Assembly (NCBI GenBank): GCA_045617105.1
Contig: JAZLHW010000016.1
Location: 33,875 to 97,874 of the forward strand
Direction of reading: 5' to 3'
DNA: 64,000 bases
DNA from: CALELM01 sp045617105
GTDB lineage: Bacteria > Bacillota > Negativicutes > Selenomonadales > Selenomonadaceae
The number at the start of each line of letters is the position of its first letter. Position 1 is the first letter of the stretch. The notes below the pieces were generated by a model. It did no database searches. It was not told the origin of the DNA and saw only the letters and a list, made by a program, of their open reading frames with translations. The translations under genes were made by a program, and so were the position numbers. Shown piece after piece: positions 17,224-26,724 of the stretch.

Positions 17224-18033
17224 ATGAAAACGAATTTGAAGAACGTGATTTATGGAGCAATTTTGGTATCTGGCATTTCTTTCGTCATGCCAATGACAAT
17301 CGAGGCCGCACAGCCAGAAATTGCCGTGTCACAGGAAGAATGTCTTTCTACTGAAAATTGTTCGGATTTTGTCGTGCTGTCTGAGTCTGTGCCAGATGTT
17401 ATTTTGGAACCAAGTTTAAACGCCGAGAGGAGGCAGGTGGGTTCAATAGCTAATAACGAAGCTGGAATCAATTATCTGATGCTGGTTAATAAGATCCAAA
17501 AACTTCCGGATGATTATGAGGGCAAGGCACCGATCATTACCGTAAAAAATTCCTTCGGAAGGGAATTTCAAATTGAGCGGGAAACTCATGCGCATTTTGT
17601 GAAGCTGCGTGAAGCCTTGTTGGCAAACGGGATTCAAGTCGAACTTGATTCCGTATACCGGAGCGTAAGCCGCCAACAGGAAATTGCCAAGGAGTTTACG
17701 GAAAAATACGGGGAAGATTATGTAAAAAAATATGTCGCTGTTCCCGGTTTCTCTGAGCATCACACGGGAATGGCAGTTGACATTTGCCTTGTGGTCAATG
17801 GAAACGTCATTGATGACAATGATGAAATGATTGCGCAAAAAGATATTTTCGCCCAAATCCACCCGCTCTTGCCAAAGTACGGTTTCATTCTGCGTTATCC
17901 CGCAGGCAAGGAAAAAATTACGGGCTATAGCTACGAGCCGTGGCATTTCCGTTATGTGGGCGAGGAGGCTGCCATGAAAATTTCGGCAAGCAACTTGACA
18001 TTGGAAGAATATTTGGAGTCAATGAGTAAATAA
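17224..18033 (+). CDS. Secreted D-alanyl-D-alanine carboxypeptidase, VanY/M15B family
   Basis: A 269-aa protein with a signal peptide (basic start, hydrophobic segment, cleavage probably after IEAA near residue 27). It then has an M15 zinc peptidase domain: SVYRSVSRQQEIA, SEHHTGMAVDICL (zinc His and Asp) and YEPWHFRYVG (catalytic Glu, zinc His). It would trim peptidoglycan stem peptides outside the cytoplasmic membrane. GGGGGAT lies six bases before ATG 17224. It starts 18 bases after recG. Confidence 0.88.
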   Translation: MKTNLKNVIYGAILVSGISFVMPMTIEAAQPEIAVSQEECLSTENCSDFVVLSESVPDVILEPSLNAERRQVGSIANNEAGINYLMLVNKIQKLPDDYEGKAPIITVKNSFGREFQIERETHAHFVKLREALLANGIQVELDSVYRSVSRQQEIAKEFTEKYGEDYVKKYVAVPGFSEHHTGMAVDICLVVNGNVIDDNDEMIAQKDIFAQIHPLLPKYGFILRYPAGKEKITGYSYEPWHFRYVGEEAAMKISASNLTLEEYLESMSK

Positions 18034-18210
18034 GTAACAGAAATAATACTGACGCGAAAACCAAGCAAGGTTGGCTAGTTTATATGCAAAAAACACGAGA
18101 ATTATTATGAAAGGAGAAAGCTACTTTGATGTAATTGGACTTGTCCAAGACCCAAATATGCACGATGAACAAGGAACTGCAAATTGTGAAATTGCAGCGA
18201 AATTCCTTCA

Positions 18211-18285
18211 TCAGCGTTTCAACGAAGCGGTGGATATGCCCGCCGCCTCGTTCCTCCATAAGATATCCGCCACCTATGGAGGTGA
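18211..18285 (-). repeat. 75-bp dispersed palindromic repeat, copy 2 (inverted)
   Basis: The reverse complement matches 725-798. It fills part of the 315-base gap between the VanY gene and the lyase-like gene. A short open frame crosses it (18071-18301), but I see no family similarity. The rest of this gap shows no clear terminator or promoter. Confidence 0.75.
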
Positions 18286-18348
18286 CGGATATCTGTGCTG
18301 AGTTATATATGGCATATTTGTTCCGTTTTTAAGTAGCAGAAAAACAAG

Positions 18349-19593
18349 ATGGCATTTTCAAAAAAGATAAGGGATCTAAAACAAAAGGTACTGGAAAATT
18401 CTAAGGAATTATTTCAAAGGGTAGATAAAATTGCAGAGATCAATACGTTGAAGGTTTTAGATGCAATGCGGGAATGCAAGGTTTCAGAAGCACATTTTAC
18501 TACTTCATCTGGGTACGCATACGATGACATCGGCCGCAGCAAGCTGGAGGAGTTGTATGCAAATATTTTTGGAGCAGAGAGGGCATTGGTAAGGACGCAG
18601 TTCGTATCAGGAACGCATGCACTGGCAACGGTTCTGTTTGGCATTTTGAGACCAGGGGACGAGCTTCTTTCTTTGACGGGAAAGCCTTACGATACCATGC
18701 AGACGGTTATTGGGTATGATAATACATGTTCTGGTTCCTTGAAAGAATTTGGGATTCTTTATGATGAGCTTCCGATGATTGAGGGAAAGGTTGATGTAAA
18801 GGGCATTGCGAAAAAAATCAAGCCTGAGACGAAGATGGTACTGATTCAGCGTTCCAGAGGCTACAGCATGCGTTCTCCGCTTTCGATTGCAGAGATTCGT
18901 GAGATTACAGAGGAGGTCAAGAAGCATAAGCCGGATTGCATTTGCTTTGTTGATAACTGCTATGGTGAGTTTGTAGATACCGAAGAGCCTACGCAGGCGG
19001 GGGCTGATATTATGGCAGGCTCTCTTATCAAGAATCCCGGCGGCGGTATTGCCCCGACTGGCGGATACATTGCTGGAAAGGATTCCTTGGTGGAGCTTGC
19101 CTCGTATCGCCTGACTGCACCGGGAATGGGCGATGAATTGGGTGCCAGCTTATCTAATAACAGGCTGCTTTTTCAAGGACTTTTCTTGGCCCCCCATGTC
19201 GTTTCACAAGCTATTAAAGGAGCTATTTTTGCAGCTGGAATGTTTGCGGAGCTTGGGTATAAAACACTTCCCCTGCCCACAGAGCCAAGAGGCGATATTA
19301 TTCAAGCCATTGAGCTTGGGACAGCAGAAAAGCTCATCGCATTTTGCGGTGGAATTCAAAAATATTCGCCGGTAGATTCCTTTGCAGCGCCAGAGCCTTG
19401 GGATATGCCGGGATATGCAGACCAGATCATCATGGCAGCAGGAACTTTCGTTCAAGGTGCATCCATAGAGTTTAGTGCCGATGGTCCTTTGCGTGTTCCA
19501 TATAATGTCTATTTGCAGGGAGGTTTGACCTTTGAACATGCGATGATTGGCATTATGGGGGCAGCACAAGCCATTGTAGATTTGGAAAACTAA
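18349..19593 (+). CDS. Methionine gamma-lyase family / 'aluminum resistance' PLP enzyme
   Basis: A 414-aa fold-type I PLP-dependent protein of the YnbB-like family, distantly related to cystathionine/methionine lyases. Typical segments are HFTTSSGYAYDDIGR, TQFVSGTHALA, FVDNCYGEFV and the PLP lysine in SLIKNPGGGIAPTGGY. The biochemical role of this family is not well fixed; the 'aluminium resistance' name is historical. Normal length. The ATG overlaps AAGATGG, with only a weak ribosome-binding site. Confidence 0.85.
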   Translation: MAFSKKIRDLKQKVLENSKELFQRVDKIAEINTLKVLDAMRECKVSEAHFTTSSGYAYDDIGRSKLEELYANIFGAERALVRTQFVSGTHALATVLFGILRPGDELLSLTGKPYDTMQTVIGYDNTCSGSLKEFGILYDELPMIEGKVDVKGIAKKIKPETKMVLIQRSRGYSMRSPLSIAEIREITEEVKKHKPDCICFVDNCYGEFVDTEEPTQAGADIMAGSLIKNPGGGIAPTGGYIAGKDSLVELASYRLTAPGMGDELGASLSNNRLLFQGLFLAPHVVSQAIKGAIFAAGMFAELGYKTLPLPTEPRGDIIQAIELGTAEKLIAFCGGIQKYSPVDSFAAPEPWDMPGYADQIIMAAGTFVQGASIEFSADGPLRVPYNVYLQGGLTFEHAMIGIMGAAQAIVDLEN

Positions 19594-19607
19594 ATTTTTG
19601 CAAAAAA

Positions 19608-19635
19608 ATCCGAAGGAACTGCCATTCCTTCGGAT
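19608..19635. terminator. Bidirectional hairpin between lyase-like gene and lexA
   Basis: ATCCGAAGGAA pairs with TTCCTTCGGAT. A-rich sequence on the left provides a T-run for the minus-strand lexA transcript. Confidence 0.75.
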
Positions 19636-19642
19636 GCTTATT

Positions 19643-20257
19643 TTAGAGCTGTCGATAGACGCCAATAACTTTTCCAAGAATAGAAACATTTTTTTCGTAA
19701 AACGGAGACATGGCATCATTTTCGGGCTGCAATCGAATGCAATCTTTTTCTCGGAAAAATCGCTTTACGGTAGCTGAGTCGTTGTCCACAAGAGCCACTA
19801 CGATCTCTCCGTCATGTGCATCTTGCTGTTGCTTTACCAAAACAAAATCTCCATCAAAAATACCGGCATTGATCATGCTTTCGCCTTGGATCTTTAACAT
19901 AAAGGTACGCTCTGTTGTACCGAGAAGCTGTTGAGGAAAGGAATAAGAATCTTGAATGTTTTCTTCTGCGAGAATGGGTTGTCCTGCGGTTACTGTGCCG
20001 ACAAGCGGAACAGATACATTTTTTTCCCATGGTTTTTCTTCAAGAATATCAATGGCACGAGGCATAGACGGATCACGCCTGATCATGCCTTTTGCTTCCA
20101 GCTTTTCCAAATAGCCATGTACAGTTGCACTGGATCTTAAGCCAACGGCTTTTCCTATTTCACGGACAGACGGAGGATAACCTTTTTTCAGTAAAAAATC
20201 TTTGATGTATTGAAAAATTTCTTGTTGGCGTTCAATCGTGTGTTGATGCTGTCCCAT
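19643..20257 (-). CDS. lexA: LexA repressor (SOS response)
   Basis: A 204-aa SOS repressor and self-cleaving protease. It has an N-terminal winged helix (YPPSVREIGKAVGLRSSATVH), an Ala-Gly cleavage site in VTAGQPILAE, catalytic serine in QGESMINAGI and lysine in SATVKRFF. I prefer ATG 20257 (GGAAGG ten bases upstream) over ATG 20266, which abuts the ribosome-binding site. I did not find a clear GAAC-N4-GTTC box in the 100 bases upstream. Confidence 0.95.
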   Translation of the reverse strand: MGQHQHTIERQQEIFQYIKDFLLKKGYPPSVREIGKAVGLRSSATVHGYLEKLEAKGMIRRDPSMPRAIDILEEKPWEKNVSVPLVGTVTAGQPILAEENIQDSYSFPQQLLGTTERTFMLKIQGESMINAGIFDGDFVLVKQQQDAHDGEIVVALVDNDSATVKRFFREKDCIRLQPENDAMSPFYEKNVSILGKVIGVYRQL

Positions 20258-20393
20258 AAGATTCATTCCTTCCGTAAAAATCTATCATCTACAGTATAGC
20301 ATGTATTCTTCAGTTTAGGAATGTAAATTGTATCATATTAGGAGATTATCATGAATGGTTCATTATATACAAAATGTTTGTGAAAGAAAGCAC

Positions 20394-20422
20394 TTGCAAA
20401 AGCTATTTTTGTGTGTTATGCT
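20394..20422 (+). promoter_or_regulatory. Promoter of the leuA T-box transcript
   Basis: TTGCAA at 20394-20399, a 17-base spacer and TATGCT at 20417-20422, just before the T-box leader. Confidence 0.55.
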
Positions 20423-20429
20423 AAAAAAC

Positions 20430-20700
20430 GTAAATAATTTTATATAAAACGCAAAGAAGAGGAATAGTAGGACTTGTGGAATGTATAGAGAGCTGCTGTG
20501 TGGTGGAAAGCAGACAGGAAGCATGTTTGAACTCGCCTTGAAGCGGTTCGCTGAAATGTAGAGTAGGCAGAAACGGGAACTGGCCGTTACAGCAGGAGGA
20601 TATGTTGGTATCCGTAATGAGTGCGTATTGTTTTAATACGAAATTGAGTGGTAACACGCGAGCAGGCCTTGCGTCTCTTTGTGAGAGATGCAAGGCTTTT
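20430..20700 (+). promoter_or_regulatory. T-box riboswitch, predicted leucine specifier
   Basis: The leader contains an AGAGAG-type stem I base, a specifier region TTTGAACTCGCCTTGAAG in which CTC (20532-20534) reads as leucine, and the antiterminator element GAGTGGTAACACGCG whose UGGU (20649-20652) would pair with an uncharged tRNA ACCA end. The terminator stem GCCTTGC/GCAAGGC ends at 20696 with four T. This predicts leuA transcription when tRNA-Leu is uncharged. The element departs from the usual TGGTACCGCG. Confidence 0.8.
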
Positions 20701-20744
20701 GTATGTTGTAGTTTAGTTTTTGGTTTGGATAGGAGTGTTGCAAT

Positions 20745-22415
20745 ATGAAAAATTATACAAAGTATCGCAAAGGATATTATTTACCGCCTGTTATGGATAT
20801 GAGCTGGGCAGAAAAGGAATATCCGGAAAAAGCCCCTGTTTGGTGCAGTGTTGACTTGCGCGATGGCAACCAATCCTTGATTATTCCTATGAGCTTGGAT
20901 GAGAAGATCGAGTTCTATAAAATGCTGATTAAGGTTGGATTCAAGGAAATAGAAGTAGGCTTTCCAGCTGCATCAGAGACGGAGTATGCGTTGCTCCGTC
21001 GTTTAGTGGATGAGGATTTGATTCCTGACGATGTAACGGTTCAAGTTTTGACGCAGGCGAGAGAGCATATTATCAAGAAAACCTTTGAGGCATTGAAGGG
21101 CGTAAAGAATGCGATCGTACATGTCTACAATTCTACTTCTGTAGCACAGCGTGAGCAGGTATTCCGTAAATCCAAGGATGAGATCAAGCAGATCGCGGTC
21201 GATGGTGCAAAGCTTTTGAAGCAGTTGACTGAGGAAGCTGGAGCGGATTATCGTTTTGAGTATTCCCCGGAGAGCTTTACGGGAACAGAGCCAGAGTATG
21301 CACTTGAGGTATGCAATGCTGTACTGGATGTTTGGAAACCGACTGCTGACCGCAAGGCGATCATCAATATTCCTGTAACGGTCGAAATGTCTATGCCGCA
21401 TATTTATGCATCGCAGGTCGCTTATATTTCCCAAAACCTTAAGTACAGGGAGAATGTTGTTCTTTCTCTCCATCCGCATAATGACCGTGGGTGTGGAGTT
21501 GCAGATTCCGAAATGGGGCTTCTTGCCGGTGCAGACCGTATCGAGGGTACGCTTTTCGGTAATGGGGAACGTACAGGAAATGCTGATATTGTAACGATTG
21601 CCATGAATATGTTTTCTCTTGGAGTTGATCCTGGATTGGATTTTTCCAATATGCCGGAGCTGGTAGAGATGTATGAGCGTGTAACACGGATGCAGGTACA
21701 TGCCCGCCAGCCTTATGCTGGTTCTTTGGTATTTGCGGCATTTTCTGGTTCGCATCAGGATGCTATTGCAAAAGGTATGCATTGGAAGGAAGAAAAAGAT
21801 CCCAGCCGTTGGTCGGTGCCATATCTTCCAATTGATCCAAAGGATGTGGGACGTGAATATGATGGTGATGTTATCCGCATTAACAGCCAATCCGGCAAGG
21901 GCGGTGTTGGCTACATTATGGAACAAAAGTATGGTATCGAAATGCCAAAGAAAATGCGGGAGAGTTTTGGATATTGCATCAAGAGTATATCAGATCATAA
22001 GCATAAGGAACTTTTGCCGGATGAGGTCTATCAGATTTTCCAAGATGAGTATGTAAATATCGAAACCCCGTATAAGTTGGTGGACGTGATGCTTCGCAAG
22101 GAACCGGATGGAAGCCGAAAGGGAACGATAGAAGTTGAGATCGATGGAAAGCCATATACCTATGAGGCACGAGGAAATGGCCGTCTTGATGCTGTCAGCA
22201 ATGCTGTTCAAGAAAATTTTGGTGTGAAGTACACGGATCTCAGCTATAGTGAACATGCTTTGGAAATAGGTCAGTCCTCTCATGCTATGGCATACATTAG
22301 TATCAAGGGAGAGGATGGGAAAGTAACTTGGGGTGCTGGCATGGATATGGATGTATTTACGGCATCGGCACAAGCTTTGTTTAGTGCTGTTAACCGTATG
22401 AAGATGGAAAAGTGA
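20745..22415 (+). CDS. leuA: 2-isopropylmalate synthase, long form
   Basis: A 556-aa enzyme for the first committed step of leucine synthesis (2-ketoisovalerate plus acetyl-CoA). The catalytic TIM barrel starts CSVDLRDGNQSLI (HMGL-type metal and acid residues). It includes LHPHNDRGCGVADSE and GNGERTGNADIVTIAM; the C-terminal regulatory LeuA domain ends in SAVNRMK. The length matches the long LeuA class of about 560 aa. Regulated by the upstream leucine T-box, which supports leuA over homologous citramalate synthases. Confidence 0.95.
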   Translation: MKNYTKYRKGYYLPPVMDMSWAEKEYPEKAPVWCSVDLRDGNQSLIIPMSLDEKIEFYKMLIKVGFKEIEVGFPAASETEYALLRRLVDEDLIPDDVTVQVLTQAREHIIKKTFEALKGVKNAIVHVYNSTSVAQREQVFRKSKDEIKQIAVDGAKLLKQLTEEAGADYRFEYSPESFTGTEPEYALEVCNAVLDVWKPTADRKAIINIPVTVEMSMPHIYASQVAYISQNLKYRENVVLSLHPHNDRGCGVADSEMGLLAGADRIEGTLFGNGERTGNADIVTIAMNMFSLGVDPGLDFSNMPELVEMYERVTRMQVHARQPYAGSLVFAAFSGSHQDAIAKGMHWKEEKDPSRWSVPYLPIDPKDVGREYDGDVIRINSQSGKGGVGYIMEQKYGIEMPKKMRESFGYCIKSISDHKHKELLPDEVYQIFQDEYVNIETPYKLVDVMLRKEPDGSRKGTIEVEIDGKPYTYEARGNGRLDAVSNAVQENFGVKYTDLSYSEHALEIGQSSHAMAYISIKGEDGKVTWGAGMDMDVFTASAQALFSAVNRMKMEK

Positions 22416-22444
22416 GTATGTTGGAATAGCTCGCTGAAGGAAAG

Positions 22445-22488
22445 AGAGGGCATGGATGATTCATCGCTTGGAATCATCCATGCCCTCT
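22445..22488. terminator. Long hairpin between convergent leuA and deaminase genes
   Basis: An 18-bp perfect stem (AGAGGGCATGGATGATTC with its complement) and an eight-base loop. There is no strong T-run after it on the plus strand. Confidence 0.6.
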
Positions 22489-22513
22489 TGTCATATAAAA
22501 TGTATATGGCATG

Positions 22514-22990
22514 TTAATAAAGCTCTTTCTCCGTATCTTTTTGGAATTCTTCAAATGTTTTAATGGTAGATTCTCGTTCTATTTGCGTTAGTTCCAGTAC
22601 AGTTGTATTTGCTTTTTTATCTTCGATGAATTGGTAGATATAATCATCTCGAAAGCCAATGGCAGCGGCATCTTTGGCAGTATTTCCATAGTAGACATGC
22701 TTGATGTTTGCCCAAATAATTGCACTCAAGCACATGGGGCAGGGATAACAGGATGTATAGATCTCGCATCCGCTAAGGTCATGCGTACCAAGTGCTTGAC
22801 AGGCATCTCGGATGGCTTCTATTTCTCCGTGTGCCGTTGGATCATGTTTTTTTAGAACCCTGTTATGCCCTCTGCCAATGATTTTTCCGTTTTTGACAAT
22901 TACAGCACCAAAAGGACCGCCCTCTCGATTTTTGAGGTTATATTGAGCTTCCGTGTTGGCTTCCTGCATATATTGTTTTTGCTCCATCAT
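22514..22990 (-). CDS. Nucleoside/guanine deaminase, CDA fold
   Basis: A 158-aa zinc deaminase with HGEIEAI (zinc His and proton-shuttle Glu) and PCPMCLSAI (two zinc Cys), plus GGPFGAVIVKNGKIIGRGHN. The C-terminal part, including the IGFRDDYIY segment, resembles GuaD-type guanine deaminases more than TadA; the substrate remains uncertain. The frame opens at 23053, but the AAAGGAG site fits the paired ATG at 22990. Confidence 0.8.
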   Translation of the reverse strand: MMEQKQYMQEANTEAQYNLKNREGGPFGAVIVKNGKIIGRGHNRVLKKHDPTAHGEIEAIRDACQALGTHDLSGCEIYTSCYPCPMCLSAIIWANIKHVYYGNTAKDAAAIGFRDDYIYQFIEDKKANTTVLELTQIERESTIKTFEEFQKDTEKELY

Positions 22991-23040
22991 TGTCTCTTGC
23001 ACTCCTTTCCATGTGTCATAGTCTTTGCTTTTTGTTTGTA

Positions 23041-23074
23041 AAAAGAACCGCATGCATCCGCATGCGGTTCTTTT
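23041..23074. terminator. Bidirectional terminator, fba / deaminase
   Basis: AAAAGAACCGCATGC pairs with the complementary 15 bases over a four-base loop, giving T-runs on both strands. Confidence 0.85.
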
Positions 23075-23097
23075 GATAACGATTTGTAACGGTCGTC

Positions 23098-24090
23098 TTA
23101 TTTGTTGATAAGAGCCATAACCTCGTCAGCACGGCCATCGGAACCAAGAACGTTCTTGATCTTGTGCTCAACGAGTTCCTTGATGTAAGCACGGCCATCA
23201 GCAACATACTGACGCGGATCAAAGTGACCTGGGTTAGCGCAGAAATGCTCACGAATACCAGCCGTCATTGCAAGACGGAGGTCGGAGTCGATGTTGATTT
23301 TGCAAACTGCGGACTTTGCAGCCTTGCGGAGCTGATCCTCAGGAATACCAACAGCATCATCCATCTTTCCGCCATTTTCATTGATGATCTTGACGTACTT
23401 AGGAATAACGGAAGAAGCACCATGAAGAACGATCGGGAATTCCGGAATCTTCTTTTCAATCTCAGCCAAAATATCGAAACGCAGTTCAGGCGGAACAAGA
23501 ACTCCGTCTGCATTGCGGGTACACTGCTCTGGCTTGAACTTGAATGCACCGTGGGACGTGCCGATAGCAATAGCGAGAGAATCAACGCCAGTCTTTTCTA
23601 CAAATTCCTGAACTTCCTCCGGTTGCGTATAAGCTGCATCATGAGCAGAAACATTTACGTCATCCTCGATGCCGGCAAGCTTGCCAAGTTCAGCTTCTAC
23701 GACAACGCCATGAGCATGTGCATACTCTACAACCTTCTTCGTAAGCTCGATGTTCTCATTGAAATCATACTTGGAACCATCGATCATAACGGAAGTGAAT
23801 CCGTCATCAATGCAGGACTTGCAGATCTCAAAGTCTGCGCCATGATCGAGATGCAGTGCAATAGGAATATCGTTGATCTCGAGTGCTGCTTTTACGAGGT
23901 GAACAAGATAGTGCGAATTCGCATACTTGCGGGCACCAGCAGAGCACTGGAGAATAACAGGAGACTTCATTGCTGCAGCAGCATCCGTGATACCCTGTAC
24001 GATCTCCATGTTGTTTACGTTGAAAGCACCGATTGCATAGCCGCCTTCATAGGCTTTCTTAAACATTTCTTTCGTTCCGACTAATGGCAT
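23098..24090 (-). CDS. fba: Fructose-bisphosphate aldolase, class II
   Basis: A 330-aa zinc aldolase of glycolysis. It has the segment GAFNVNNMEIVQ, zinc ligands in LHLDHGADFE, VEAELGKLAGIEDD, AIGTSHGAFKF and LHGASSV with the substrate-binding region. It cleaves fructose-1,6-bisphosphate to DHAP and glyceraldehyde-3-phosphate. Codon choice is strongly biased, as expected for a highly expressed gene. An extended -10 (TGTTATAAT) lies upstream on the minus strand. Confidence 0.96.
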   Translation of the reverse strand: MPLVGTKEMFKKAYEGGYAIGAFNVNNMEIVQGITDAAAAMKSPVILQCSAGARKYANSHYLVHLVKAALEINDIPIALHLDHGADFEICKSCIDDGFTSVMIDGSKYDFNENIELTKKVVEYAHAHGVVVEAELGKLAGIEDDVNVSAHDAAYTQPEEVQEFVEKTGVDSLAIAIGTSHGAFKFKPEQCTRNADGVLVPPELRFDILAEIEKKIPEFPIVLHGASSVIPKYVKIINENGGKMDDAVGIPEDQLRKAAKSAVCKINIDSDLRLAMTAGIREHFCANPGHFDPRQYVADGRAYIKELVEHKIKNVLGSDGRADEVMALINK

Positions 24091-24170
24091 TTTTCATTAC
24101 CCCCTAGATAAATTGTCCTTAATGAACTGTCACTATTATAACATATAAATGGGGCAAGGTGTAGGGTTCC

Positions 24171-25082
24171 TTAAATATTTTTAGAAATTTCACAGAATAA
24201 AGTTTCTTGTAAATTCTTTGGAAGCAAGAAAGTGATATCTTTTGGAATGGGGGAAAAGATATTTACCGTTTTTTTCGTTACCGGATGAAAAAAAGAAATG
24301 TGTGCGGCGTGCAATGCCTGTCTGGAAAGCAATTCATGATTACCGCCATATAGGTCATCGCCGATCAGGGGATGGCCGATGGAGGATAAATGCACACGTA
24401 TTTGATGTGTCCGTCCGGTTTCCAGTCGTATCCAGAGAAGCGACATGTTGTTGAATTCTGCAATTACTTTGAAATGTGTTATGGCAGGACTGCCTTCTGC
24501 AGAGACTTTTCGCTTGATTATACTGGTCAGATCTCTTGCGATAGGGCTGTCGATCGTTCCTTTCTTTTCTTCCATTATGCCAGATACCAGTGCAATATAT
24601 TCACGATGAAATAGTTTCTTTCCTTTTGGGGAGAGCTGGTGGTGTATGTATGCTTGTTTTGCGATCAACAGCAATCCGGTGGTATTGCGGTCGAGACGAT
24701 GAATGGGATGGTAGGCATAAGAAAATCCTTTTCCTTGATAATATCCGAGAACTGCATTGGCAAGTGTGCCAGTTACTTCATGCCCCGTAGGATGAACTAA
24801 CTGACCTGCTGGTTTATCAACGGACAAGAGGAAATCATCTTCATAGGAGATGGAAATAGGGATAGCTTCAGGAATGATGTCCGTATGTTCGGATAATTCC
24901 CATGAGATCAGGTCTCCGCCTTTGATCATCAATCTTGCCGGATGAGAGATCAATTCCCCATTACAGCGAAAGGTTCCGGAGAATTTTGCTTTTTTCCAGT
25001 AATTTGTGGAGAAGCCTTGCGATTTTAAAAAGTTTTTGACGGGCTGCGGCGAAACCTCATCAGGAATTAAAATTTCTGTCAT
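24171..25082 (-). CDS. RluA-family RNA pseudouridine synthase
   Basis: A 303-aa protein with an N-terminal S4-like region and the catalytic motif HRLDRNTTGLLL, whose aspartate attacks the uridine ring. RTHQIRVHLSSIGHPLIGDDLYGG is the family's C-terminal signature, quoted here only in part as RTHQIRVHLSSIG. It modifies rRNA or tRNA uridines; which site cannot be told. AGGAG before ATG 25082. Confidence 0.9.
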   Translation of the reverse strand: MTEILIPDEVSPQPVKNFLKSQGFSTNYWKKAKFSGTFRCNGELISHPARLMIKGGDLISWELSEHTDIIPEAIPISISYEDDFLLSVDKPAGQLVHPTGHEVTGTLANAVLGYYQGKGFSYAYHPIHRLDRNTTGLLLIAKQAYIHHQLSPKGKKLFHREYIALVSGIMEEKKGTIDSPIARDLTSIIKRKVSAEGSPAITHFKVIAEFNNMSLLWIRLETGRTHQIRVHLSSIGHPLIGDDLYGGNHELLSRQALHAAHISFFHPVTKKTVNIFSPIPKDITFLLPKNLQETLFCEISKNI

Positions 25083-25373
25083 TTTTTCTCCTACTTTCGG
25101 TAAGATAAATTTTATTTTAAAGGTAGCATATTATACGAGGAAAGTCGATGTGTTTTCATGTTCTGCCGAAGTAAAGACAATGTTTTTTCTATATATAAAT
25201 CGCATGATATAAATTGCATGAACGAAATGAAGTGAAATTTTAAGCACTAGTTTGTATGGACGATTGATAAAAAGTTTTGTATAATATTAGACGGTTTAAA
25301 ATTTTGGTCTTATATTTATAGAAAACGGAAACAAATAGTTTGCAGGGACTTGCCTTGCATTAGGGGGAGAATC

Positions 25374-26603
25374 ATGGCACTTATTGTTAAGAAATTCGGC
25401 GGCAGTTCTGTTGCTACTACAGAAAAAATCATGGCGATTGCAAAGAGGATCCTTGGAGAAAAGAAACCAGACGACCAAATAGTTATGGTAGTTTCTGCAA
25501 TGGGTGATACGACGGACGATCTGATTGCATTGGCTCAGGGCATTGATGAAAATCCTTATCGTTTTGCAAGAGAAATGGATATGCTTTTGACAACGGGAGA
25601 ACAGGTGTCTATTGCGTTGTTGACGATGGCTTTCAAAACGTTGGGGCAATCTGCAGTGTCTTTGACGGGACCGATGGTTGGCATGAAGACGGATTCTGTT
25701 CATACCAAGGGCCGTATTGTGGATATTCAGCCAGAACGAGTAAAGGAAGAATTGGACAAGGGGAATGTTGTCGTTGTGGCTGGTTTTCAGGGAGAAGACC
25801 AGTATGGAGATCCGGTTACGCTTGGGCGAGGCGGCTCCGATACTTCGGCAGTGGCACTGGCTGGTGCATTGAAAGCAGATAGCTGTGAAATTTATACGGA
25901 CGTGGAAGGTGTATTTTCTGCTGATCCGAGAATCTGCAAGGGCGCACGCAAGATGAAGGAAATCACTTACAGCGAAATGCTGGAAATGGCTCGTTTGGGG
26001 GCTGGTGTTATGCAGCCGCGTTCTGTGGAGATGGGGCAGTATTTCAATATTCCTATTCATGTTCGCTCAACCTTTACTACGAATCCAGGTACTGTTATTA
26101 GGGAGGAATACACAATGGAAGAAAAAAGTTTTGTAATTCGTGGCGTTGCTCATGATGAAAAAGTAGCAAAAATTGCAGTTCGCGGCGTATCTAATGTTCC
26201 TGGTATTGCTTATGAGATTTTTTCCGCACTCGCAAAAGCTCATGTAGATGTTGATATGATCGTCCAGAGTACACGCAATATCGAAAAAAATGTTACCGAT
26301 ATGGTGTTTACTGTTGCAACCGATGATCTGGAGCAGGCAAAGCAGGTGGTTGCCGAGGTCAGCAAGAAGCTCAATGCAGTTGATGTTTTGGTGGAAGAGG
26401 ACGTTGCAAAGGTTTCTATCGTAGGTGCTGGGATGCTTGGGAATCCTGGTATTGCTGCTAGAATGTTTGGTGCGCTTTCCAAGGCGAATGTGAACATTGA
26501 CATTATCAGCACTTCGGAAATCAGTATTTCCTGCTTGGTGCCTGCATCACAGCTGACAGAGGCTGTCAATGCGATCCATAACGAATTCTTTCCATTGGCA
26601 TAA
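25374..26603 (+). CDS. lysC: Aspartate kinase (two ACT domains)
   Basis: A 409-aa enzyme phosphorylating aspartate, the first step to lysine, threonine and methionine. The kinase domain starts VKKFGGSSVA, with GRGGSDTSAVALAGAL and EIYTDVEGVFSADPR. Two C-terminal ACT domains (around residues 260-400) predict feedback control by lysine and/or threonine. I chose ATG 25374 behind AGGGGGAG. Monocistronic: it is followed by a terminator. Confidence 0.95.
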   Translation: MALIVKKFGGSSVATTEKIMAIAKRILGEKKPDDQIVMVVSAMGDTTDDLIALAQGIDENPYRFAREMDMLLTTGEQVSIALLTMAFKTLGQSAVSLTGPMVGMKTDSVHTKGRIVDIQPERVKEELDKGNVVVVAGFQGEDQYGDPVTLGRGGSDTSAVALAGALKADSCEIYTDVEGVFSADPRICKGARKMKEITYSEMLEMARLGAGVMQPRSVEMGQYFNIPIHVRSTFTTNPGTVIREEYTMEEKSFVIRGVAHDEKVAKIAVRGVSNVPGIAYEIFSALAKAHVDVDMIVQSTRNIEKNVTDMVFTVATDDLEQAKQVVAEVSKKLNAVDVLVEEDVAKVSIVGAGMLGNPGIAARMFGALSKANVNIDIISTSEISISCLVPASQLTEAVNAIHNEFFPLA

Positions 26604-26621
26604 TTAAGATCCAGTTAAATG

Positions 26622-26665
26622 ATGGGAGTATCAAAACAGTTAAGTCTTTGATATTCCCATTTTTC
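26622..26665 (+). terminator. Terminator after lysC
   Basis: ATGGGAGTATCAAA pairs with TTTGATATTCCCAT (one mismatch), followed by five T. Confidence 0.8.
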
Positions 26666-26724
26666 TTTTGCAAAGAAAAAATACTGTATACAAAGATGGA
26701 ATCCCTATATTTTTTTTCTAAACC

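Noticed and set aside
18071..18301. 76-aa open frame between the VanY and lyase-like genes
   Set aside because: About half of it is the inverted 75-bp repeat and there is no recognisable domain; more likely non-coding.
20270..20400. LexA operator upstream of lexA
   Set aside because: No sequence near GAAC-N4-GTTC was found between lexA and the T-box promoter; the lineage may use another operator.
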